In this document: piece by piece, positions 13,959 through 19,325 of the stretch
Numbering within the stretch: the first letter of the stretch is position 1
How the letters are laid out: each line of letters starts with the position of its first letter
Origin: Phycisphaerales bacterium
Lineage (GTDB): Bacteria > Planctomycetota > Phycisphaerae > Phycisphaerales > SM1A02
Direction: 5' to 3'
NCBI GenBank assembly: GCA_029243925.1
Contig: JAQWRC010000279.1
Span: forward strand, 1-19,325
Length of the DNA: 19,325 nt
The notes under the pieces: generated by a model
Told to the model about the DNA's origin: nothing
The model's input: the letters and a program-made list of their open reading frames with translations, nothing else
The model's database searches: none
Translations under genes and position numbers: made by a program

Positions 13959-15182
13959 ATGAACACCTATTTTCGCTGCATCGTCATTCTTCTCCCGGTC
14001 CTTCTCTGCGCAGTTTCGACCAGTGCGCTGCAGGAGCCAGAGGCACCCAAGCCAACAGTACAAGCGATACCTGATGTTGCGCTGAACCCGTATCTAGGGA
14101 ACCACACGTTTCGGCGTCCGGTTCAGGCCGTCGTCGCTCCCGGTGATGCCGAAACGGTCTATGTCGTCGAGCAGGCGGGTCGCATCATTGCGATGAAGAA
14201 TACGCAGGAGGCATCCAAGCCACGCGTTGTTCTGGATATCAAGGATGCCGTGCATGACAAGCACAATGAAGAGGGCTTGCTCTCCCTCGCCTTCCATCCC
14301 AAGCATGCCGACAATGGACGGCTCGTGGTCTACTACTCTGCAAACAAGCCACGCAGAGGTGTCGTATCTGAGTTCAGGATGAACGAGGATCGCACGGCGA
14401 TTGATCCATCAAGCGAGCGAGTCCTGCTTGAGGTCGAGCAGCCCTGGGGAAATCACAACGGGTCCACCGTGCTCTTTGGTCCTGATGGCATGTTGTATGT
14501 CAGCTACGGAGACGGCGGCGCTGCGAATGATCCGTATGGAGCGGGACAGGATCGTTCGAATCTGCTGGGGACGGTCGTGCGCATCGACGTCGATCGCAAG
14601 GATGAGGGTCTGGAGTACGCCATTCCAGCGGACAATCCATTCGTCGGCGTCGAAGGCGTCAGAGGTGAGATCTGGGCCTATGGTCTTCGCAATGTCTGGC
14701 GCATGAGTTTCGATCGTGAGACCGGTCAGCTCTGGGGCGGCGATGTTGGACAGAATGCCTGGGAGGAGATCGACATCATCACCAAGGGTGGCAACTATGG
14801 GTGGAAGCCTCGCGAGGGCTTTGTCGCCTTCGAGGGATACCGTGGTGAGGTTGATCCCGATGCCAACTACATCGATCCAGTCACCGTCTACCCTCGAGAC
14901 AAGGGAATTTCAGTGACCGGTGGGTATGTGCACCGGGGGGATGTGCAGCCTGCGATGGAGGGCATCTACTTCTATGCAGATTACGGATCCGGTCGCATCT
15001 GGGGACTGCGTCATGACGGCACGAACGTGACCGATGAGCGTGAAGTCTTCCAGAAGGGTGGCTACTTCATCAGTTCGTTCGGCGAGTTGGCTGATGGACG
15101 TCTGGTGGTTTGCGTCTTCCGAAACACATTCACTGGCAAAGGCAAGGTCTTTGTCATGGAGGCGGTTGCGGCGGCAGACTAA
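13959..15182 (+). CDS. Secreted PQQ-dependent sugar dehydrogenase (glucose/sorbosone dehydrogenase family)
   Basis: A 407-residue exported enzyme of the soluble quinoprotein glucose/sorbosone dehydrogenase family, a six-bladed propeller that oxidises sugars outside the cytoplasm. Signal peptide 1-24. Family landmarks: H-N-E-E-G-L-L-S-L-A-F-H-P near 102-114, W-G-N-H-N-G-S at 163-169 with His166 as the likely catalytic base, F-G-P-D-G-M-L-Y-V-S-Y-G-D at 173-185, Y-G-L-R-N-V-W-R at 241-248, and N-Y-G-W-K near 279-283. AAGGAG lies six bases before the ATG. Length and motif order look complete. Some members of this family are catalytically uncharacterised and may use other cofactors; PQQ binding is inferred from the family. 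No PQQ synthesis gene is seen in the window. Confidence 0.9.
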   Translation: MNTYFRCIVILLPVLLCAVSTSALQEPEAPKPTVQAIPDVALNPYLGNHTFRRPVQAVVAPGDAETVYVVEQAGRIIAMKNTQEASKPRVVLDIKDAVHDKHNEEGLLSLAFHPKHADNGRLVVYYSANKPRRGVVSEFRMNEDRTAIDPSSERVLLEVEQPWGNHNGSTVLFGPDGMLYVSYGDGGAANDPYGAGQDRSNLLGTVVRIDVDRKDEGLEYAIPADNPFVGVEGVRGEIWAYGLRNVWRMSFDRETGQLWGGDVGQNAWEEIDIITKGGNYGWKPREGFVAFEGYRGEVDPDANYIDPVTVYPRDKGISVTGGYVHRGDVQPAMEGIYFYADYGSGRIWGLRHDGTNVTDEREVFQKGGYFISSFGELADGRLVVCVFRNTFTGKGKVFVMEAVAAAD

Positions 15183-15192
15183 TCGCGAGCCA

Positions 15193-15684
15193 TCAGGGCA
15201 GAAGACCCGGCCCTGCTGTTGCGGCGGTCCTCAGCAGAATTGGAAGCAGGAGCAGCACGCCTGTAATCAATATGCCAAGCAGTCCACAGGCAATGGCGAT
15301 GATCGAGTGGACGAGACCGTGTGATCGATGGTTTTTCTTCCAGTGGATGATGCCCAGTATGCCGAGCACGATGGCGGTCAGACCAAGTGGAACGCCTACC
15401 AGAGGGAGCAGCCCTAGGATTCCAAGGTAGTACCCGATGAGCGCACATTTGTTGCGCCATGGGATGATCGTCGATATCACTTTGTCTTCGGATCCGAGAA
15501 GCCCCTGCAGTGGCTGAAATGCGTGTGCGCTCACTGGTGAACTTCCATCATCGGGAATGAGCATGGTCGTGTCGCTTACTCGACCTTCCTGTGCCCATGC
15601 TTTGAGTTCATCAACCGAGGCGGGGCCGAATGTGCTGCCGTCATCGATTTGCACCGTGTATTTTGTTTCGCTAGTAGAGGTCAT
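15193..15684 (-). CDS. GYF_2 plus DUF4190 membrane protein
   Basis: A 163-residue protein. Residues 8-58 match the GYF_2 pattern (Y-T-V-Q-I-D-D-G, then F-G-P-A-S-V-D-E-L, and A-Q-E-G-R-V), a bacterial protein-interaction module seen mostly in planctomycetes and relatives. Residues 75-155 resemble DUF4190: N-K-C-A-L-I-G-Y near 78-85, two long hydrophobic segments (about 80-112 and 125-152), and a short basic loop K-K-N-H-R between them. It would place the GYF_2 domain in the cytoplasm with a membrane hairpin, function unknown. GAAGG lies ten bases before the ATG. It follows the lipoprotein gene by 32 bases and is probably co-transcribed; it converges on the sugar dehydrogenase gene. Confidence 0.85.
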   Translation of the reverse strand: MTSTSETKYTVQIDDGSTFGPASVDELKAWAQEGRVSDTTMLIPDDGSSPVSAHAFQPLQGLLGSEDKVISTIIPWRNKCALIGYYLGILGLLPLVGVPLGLTAIVLGILGIIHWKKNHRSHGLVHSIIAIACGLLGILITGVLLLLPILLRTAATAGPGLLP

Positions 15685-15716
15685 TTCGTTATTGCCTTCC
15701 AGTGTTCTTGGTCATC

Positions 15717-16112
15717 TCATTTGACGTCGGGCCGCCATTCATCCATCTCGGGCTGCGGTATTCGAGTCCCGGTGACGATGCCCTGGTCATCAAAGTAGAT
15801 CACCCACACACGGTCTGGTGCATTTTCAGGAAACAATGCTCCGGTTGCTCGTGTGCTGAGGGTATCGCCGTATTGCCACCGCTCCGGCCAATGCCCGCCA
15901 GCATCCATTTGTTGATCATCTGTATCGAAGTAGATGGAGCTGGGCTCGCCAATGAGCTCGCGAATTTGAGCCTTTGACATGCCTTTTTCAGCCTGATGGA
16001 ACCCATCGATGTGTTGGCTCGAACATGATGACAGAGCAGCTATGAGGCTCATCAGCAATGCGAGGAGCAGAGGGCGTGTCGTGCAAGAACCATCGTGCAG
16101 TGGGGAGAACAT
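15717..16112 (-). CDS. Lipoprotein with BamE/SmpA-like domain
   Basis: A 131-residue predicted lipoprotein. The hydrophobic stretch at 13-27 is followed by a lipobox L-S-S-C with the lipidated Cys30. After that the pattern G-M-S-K-A-Q-I-R-E-L-I-G-E-P near 44-57 is that of SmpA/OmlA/BamE-like domains (G-M-[ST]-x-x-[EQ]-V-x-x-x-x-G-x-P), and a later strand W-V-I-Y-F-D-D-Q-G closes the domain. Such proteins sit at an envelope membrane; BamE itself supports outer-membrane protein assembly, but small lipoproteins with this fold are diverse and function here is not known. It overlaps no real gene; the long opposite frame above it is only an extension of the next gene's frame. Confidence 0.82.
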   Translation of the reverse strand: MFSPLHDGSCTTRPLLLALLMSLIAALSSCSSQHIDGFHQAEKGMSKAQIRELIGEPSSIYFDTDDQQMDAGGHWPERWQYGDTLSTRATGALFPENAPDRVWVIYFDDQGIVTGTRIPQPEMDEWRPDVK

Positions 16113-16140
16113 CGAACTTCATCGTACCACGTGTGAAATA

Positions 16141-16203
16141 TGGAACGATTTCCAATCCGAATGGCCATAGAAACGGTGTCTTTGGAAATTGTCGAAATGG
16201 AAA
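16141..16203. promoter_or_regulatory. Cluster of TGGAA/TTCCA inverted repeats in a divergent promoter region
   Basis: The AT-richer gap between two divergent genes holds TGGAA-CGAT-TTCCA (16141-16154), an eight-base inverted pair ATTTCCAA (16148-16155) and TTGGAAAT (16182-16189), and another TGGAAA at 16198-16203. Repeated half-sites in a divergent promoter region are suggestive of regulator binding, but no clear -35/-10 pair was found. Confidence 0.3.
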
Positions 16204-16279
16204 TGGGGCCAAGGAGATCCTCTTAGTGAAGCCTGTCGCCCGTATGGACGACGATCTTCAGGCAGTTGAAAGGACCCCC

Positions 16280-17029
16280 ATGCCAATCTACCGCACGATT
16301 CAAACGTCTCACGCTCAGCCCATTTTCTCGACCAACTCGCTCGCTATTGCCAGCCTACTCTTGGCCATGTCGGCGGTCGTGGCTGGTTTGAGTCCGATCC
16401 TGCATCTTGCCTTTCTCCCACTGAGCCTCCTTGGCTTCACCGTGGCCGTCTTTGGTTTGTTTTCATGCCGTGATCGCAGTGGTTTGCAGGTGGGTGCACT
16501 GGCGGTCAACGGATTCGTCATTCTCATGGCGTTGTTGCTTGGGCCGATCGCATCACCATCATCAGCGGGTGCAGCGATTGATGACGAGTGGGGCTCAATC
16601 GTTTCTTCTCCCGCAGGCGGCTTGCGCCTTGAAGGTCGTGTTGTAGATCGTGACTGGTATGCCTTTGATGACGGTCATGCACGCATCGAGTTGTCCGTCG
16701 AATGGGATACTCAGAATCTATCCGGTTGCTGGAACTGGATTGACGGTGTTGTCCGCTTCTCTGATGAAGAAGGCGAACGCACGCTCGATCTCGATTGGAG
16801 AATTCCCGGCACGGTCACCTCGAGCAATGCGGCGGTCGGAAGCGGTGGTTTCGACTTCGATGAATCGGAAGAGGTTCACCGATGGCTTCGTTCCGCATCC
16901 ACATCACGAATACAGGTCTCGTTCATTCCAACGCAGTGGGAGCATGCAGCTCTTGAGAATACCGACGGCATTCTGGTGCCAGCGCCAGCCGTCGCAATGA
17001 ACAGCAGGTTCATTGCAGGCAGCAAGTAA
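16280..17029 (+). CDS. Membrane-anchored protein of unknown function, DUF4190-like N-terminus
   Basis: A 249-residue protein. Three hydrophobic segments (about 20-37, 40-62 and 70-91) form the N-terminal part, beginning N-S-L-A-I-A-S-L-L-L-A-M, and with V-G-A-L-A-V-N-G later, in the manner of DUF4190. Residues 95-249 are a soluble domain with D-R-D-W-Y-A-F-D-D-G and alternating strands (I-E-L-S-V-E-W-D, V-R-F-S-D-E-E-G), for which I recognise no family. GAAAGGA lies five bases before the ATG at 16280; an ATG at 16244 and longer extensions are unsupported and would run into the divergent lipoprotein gene. Two DUF4190-like proteins within 1.5 kb is notable, but no shared role is shown. Confidence 0.8.
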   Translation: MPIYRTIQTSHAQPIFSTNSLAIASLLLAMSAVVAGLSPILHLAFLPLSLLGFTVAVFGLFSCRDRSGLQVGALAVNGFVILMALLLGPIASPSSAGAAIDDEWGSIVSSPAGGLRLEGRVVDRDWYAFDDGHARIELSVEWDTQNLSGCWNWIDGVVRFSDEEGERTLDLDWRIPGTVTSSNAAVGSGGFDFDESEEVHRWLRSASTSRIQVSFIPTQWEHAALENTDGILVPAPAVAMNSRFIAGSK

Positions 17030-17063
17030 GGGGCCGGCTGCACGCCGTGTTCTGCACGTTGGA

Positions 17064-19325
17064 TTACTCGCAGGGGCCCCAATCGGCAATCACCAGCAGC
17101 AGATCACCGACGTCGACCTGGCCACTGCCATCGATGTCGGCGGGTGATCCGGACTGTCCCCAGTCCGCGATGACGAACAGCAGGTCATTGACATTCACCA
17201 GACCATCATCACCGGCCACGTCGGCGAGGCAATCGGTCTGGTTGTCATCACAGATCACAACCTGAAGGAGCAATCCGTCGACGCCGGCTTCGATGACGCT
17301 TCCATTTCCGATGTCTTCGGCAGTGAATCGAATCCGAAACTCGTCGGTCGGCTCGAAGTTCGGAACATCGTTAAGTTCGAAGTTGGCCTGGAACCAACCG
17401 CCGGAGGCCTCGGAGCTGTCCGGGGCGACCAGTTCGAGTACGGACCATGTGGCTTCTCCGTCGAGATTGAACTCCACGAGGAAGCCATCTTCGTCCGGTG
17501 ATGCGCCGAAGTCATTTGAGAACCATCGCCAGTAGGAGAGGCTCAGTCCGCTTGCGGAGGCATCGAGTACGGGAGAGGTCAACACGGTGATGCCGTTGTC
17601 GACGTCGGAGTTGCCTGCAACGTTGTCCGTGAGCCAGCACGAGCCACTGCCATCGGCATCGTTGGGTGGATCTCCGCGTTGACCACCGCCAGCAGGAATG
17701 CCGCGGTTCCATTGTCCGTCGGTCGCATCGCCGGAGACGGCCCAGCCAGGGTCGGTCTCGCCGTCATCATCGATGACGACATCGACGGTCGTCAGGACAT
17801 CGGCGGTGAAGACATCATTCGGGGCGGAGAGCGGCTCGGTGAGCTCGATGCCGGCGACCGTCGTCAACTGCACGTAGAACTCGGGCTCATCGTCACAGGC
17901 TGCGATCGGCAGCGTGGCTTGATACATACCGTCACCGAGATCCGCGCAGGGTGCGCTGGTCCAGGTTCCACCGTCCAGGCGCCATTGCAGTGCAACGCCA
18001 CCTTCAGCGGGGGGATCACCGTTGTCGTCGACTTTGACCTGGAACGTCGTTTCGTCCACGGTGCTGAGGTATGCCGGAAGACCGCCGGGGAATGAAACGT
18101 CTAGCGGCAGACCTGCCCATTCCATCATGGCAAGAATTGCTTCGAAGTTCTCTTCCGCGGTCGGACGGATCTGATCAGGGGGCAGTTCAAATCCAGGTGA
18201 GCCGGTTGGCCGCAGTTCGATCGTGTACCCGAAGGCACCGGTCGCACCGTACGTCCAGTCCGGAGCGACACCACTGGCCAGATACAGGAGTGTGTCACCG
18301 CCGCCGTGAGGGTAGTACTCGCCATGGACACCAAGGATGGCTTGCGTCATCTCTTCGCCGAGGTCATCCAGTTCCTGCTGATCCGGTGGCTCAACCGAGG
18401 TGTATCCCCATGGCTGGAGAATCAACTGGGAGTAGCAGTGGAAGTCGATGTGCCCCACGATGTCCGGTCGAGCCAGCACGAAGTCGCGGATCGCGGCAGT
18501 TTCCGGTTCGGAGAATGCGCCGGCACCGTAGTAGACGTCACTGCAGGTATCACCGCTGGTGCTTTCAGGGCCACCCCAGTCGACACCCCAGTTGCGGTTC
18601 AGGTCCACGCCGGAGCAGGACGTGCCGTTGTTGCGGCGATTCTTTCGCCAGTAGCGATCGCCACCGGGAGCATAGGTGTAGTAGTAGCCGTCAGGATTAA
18701 CGATGGGAATCACATAGACATCGACCAGTTGGAGCAGGCCGGTGATCCGCGCGTCGCTACCGTAGCCGGCTGCAAGTTCATCGGCGATGAAGGTCGGCAC
18801 CATCGTGGCAACCCATTCGCGGGCATGCTGGCATCCATTGAACAACAGCGCAGGTTTGTTGCCGGCTTCGCCAATGCCGATGCGTACGCCTCGAATAGGT
18901 CGTCCTTCAAGGCTGGTTCCGGCATCAGCTGGATGCACGTGCTCCGGGTAGTTCGTCAGCAAGTCATCCAGACGTGCATGGATTTCTTCATAGGTGTGGT
19001 ACGAGGCGTAGAAGTCGCCCCGCGCCATGCCTTCGGCCTTTGCGGCGTCATTGGTGCGACGCTCGGCTTCCACATGGGCTACGACGTCGTCGACGAGGAG
19101 TTCCCAAGGCATGCCGATGCGATCGATGAGTTCCAGTTGCGCATCATTGGCCAGCCAGTGACTCTGGCCGGGCCCTGGTCGGCAGGCGAGGGGACGGATG
19201 CCTTCTTCCATGATGACCTGCATCAACTGCTGATCATCAACGGTGAGGGAGATGATGTGATCACCAGCCAGTGGCGAGTGGTGCACGTGTGGCGTGGCGG
19301 GCGTCGGGCCGGCTGCGGTGATCGC
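17064..19325 (-). CDS. Secreted M14 zinc carboxypeptidase with jelly-roll-like module and dockerin (5' end outside window)
   Basis: The frame runs open to the window end, so the N-terminus (presumably a signal peptide) is missing; numbering below starts from the GTG at 19286. Residues 10-77 look like an M14 propeptide. The carboxypeptidase domain (about 91-395) has all the catalytic parts: H-A-R-E with zinc ligands His154 and Glu157, N-P-D-G at 197-200, the substrate-binding D-L-N-R-N-W near 228-233, the third ligand His283 in D-F-H-C-Y-S, and the catalytic Glu357 in Y-T-I-E-L-R-P. Residues 405-500 are Ig-like; 510-680 (G-W-A-V-S-G-D-A then W-x-R-G-I-P and G-D-P-P-N-D-A-D-G-S-G) are a jelly-roll module seen in planctomycete secreted proteins. 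Residues 684-740 form a dockerin ending W-G-P-C-E. It would trim C-terminal residues from peptides outside the cell. Confidence 0.93.
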   Translation of the reverse strand, partial: AITAAGPTPATPHVHHSPLAGDHIISLTVDDQQLMQVIMEEGIRPLACRPGPGQSHWLANDAQLELIDRIGMPWELLVDDVVAHVEAERRTNDAAKAEGMARGDFYASYHTYEEIHARLDDLLTNYPEHVHPADAGTSLEGRPIRGVRIGIGEAGNKPALLFNGCQHAREWVATMVPTFIADELAAGYGSDARITGLLQLVDVYVIPIVNPDGYYYTYAPGGDRYWRKNRRNNGTSCSGVDLNRNWGVDWGGPESTSGDTCSDVYYGAGAFSEPETAAIRDFVLARPDIVGHIDFHCYSQLILQPWGYTSVEPPDQQELDDLGEEMTQAILGVHGEYYPHGGGDTLLYLASGVAPDWTYGATGAFGYTIELRPTGSPGFELPPDQIRPTAEENFEAILAMMEWAGLPLDVSFPGGLPAYLSTVDETTFQVKVDDNGDPPAEGGVALQWRLDGGTWTSAPCADLGDGMYQATLPIAACDDEPEFYVQLTTVAGIELTEPLSAPNDVFTADVLTTVDVVIDDDGETDPGWAVSGDATDGQWNRGIPAGGGQRGDPPNDADGSGSCWLTDNVAGNSDVDNGITVLTSPVLDASASGLSLSYWRWFSNDFGASPDEDGFLVEFNLDGEATWSVLELVAPDSSEASGGWFQANFELNDVPNFEPTDEFRIRFTAEDIGNGSVIEAGVDGLLLQVVICDDNQTDCLADVAGDDGLVNVNDLLFVIADWGQSGSPADIDGSGQVDVGDLLLVIADWGPCE

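Noticed and set aside
13827..14063. Longer start for the cohesin-like gene
   Set aside because: The extension would run through the divergent promoter region and into the sugar dehydrogenase gene; the ATG at 13826 gives a proper signal peptide with GGAG upstream.
16058..16279. N-terminal extension of the membrane protein that starts at 16280
   Set aside because: It overlaps the divergent lipoprotein gene, contains no hydrophobic or family-like sequence, and has no ribosome-binding site as good as GAAAGGA before 16280.

Overview
The window reads as chromosomal DNA from a planctomycete, most likely the class Phycisphaerae. Four predicted secreted proteins end in dockerin-like calcium-loop tails, three of them closing on W-G-[PS]-C, and several carry beta-helix, FG-GAP or VCBS repeats, which is typical of that secretome. 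Genes are tightly packed on both strands. No rRNA, tRNA, CRISPR array, insertion sequence or phage gene was seen, and no gene-free stretch exceeds 300 bases. The assignment to Phycisphaerae is inference from protein style only.

Layout: (1) 58-1149 (+), a beta-helix protein with Pmp-like 26-residue repeats and a half dockerin. (2) 6886-1160 (-), a compact six-gene operon that is the centre of interest: an ebo-type cluster in the order eboD (sugar phosphate cyclase), a small unknown protein, eboB (TatD-like hydrolase), eboE (TIM-barrel protein), eboC (UbiA-like prenyltransferase), eboF (alkaline-phosphatase-superfamily protein). Junctions are 4-base overlaps or gaps of 3 to 13 bases, and a plausible promoter with an overlapping palindrome precedes eboD. 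(3) 8265-7036 (-), a PLP-dependent aminotransferase with a good promoter of its own. (4) 8410-9171 (+), an unknown secreted helical protein. (5) 10045-9206 (-), FolE2 GTP cyclohydrolase. (6) 11373-10117 (-), a secreted VCBS-repeat protein. (7) 11475-11819 (+), a STAS-domain protein. (8) 13826-11827 (-), a two-gene unit: a cohesin-like/dockerin protein followed, with overlapping codons, by a seven-repeat FG-GAP/dockerin protein, behind a consensus -35 element. (9) 13959-15182 (+), a secreted PQQ-type sugar dehydrogenase. (10) 16112-15193 (-), a BamE/SmpA-like lipoprotein and a GYF_2/DUF4190 membrane protein. (11) 16280-17029 (+), an unknown membrane-anchored protein. (12) 19325-17064 (-), a large secreted M14 zinc carboxypeptidase with a dockerin tail, cut by the window end.

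How the genes may work together: ebo clusters are known from cyanobacteria (needed to move the scytonemin monomer out of the cytoplasm), pseudomonads (the EDB nematode-repellence cluster), Bacteroidetes and eustigmatophyte algal plastids. Their product is unknown; the enzyme set suggests a prenylated or lipid-linked cyclitol-like metabolite. No scytonemin biosynthesis gene is visible here, so this copy probably serves another purpose. The copy has no recognisable full-length EboA; a 102-residue protein sits in the operon instead. The secreted proteins look like a calcium-dependent extracellular protein set, possibly held together by cohesin-dockerin contacts.
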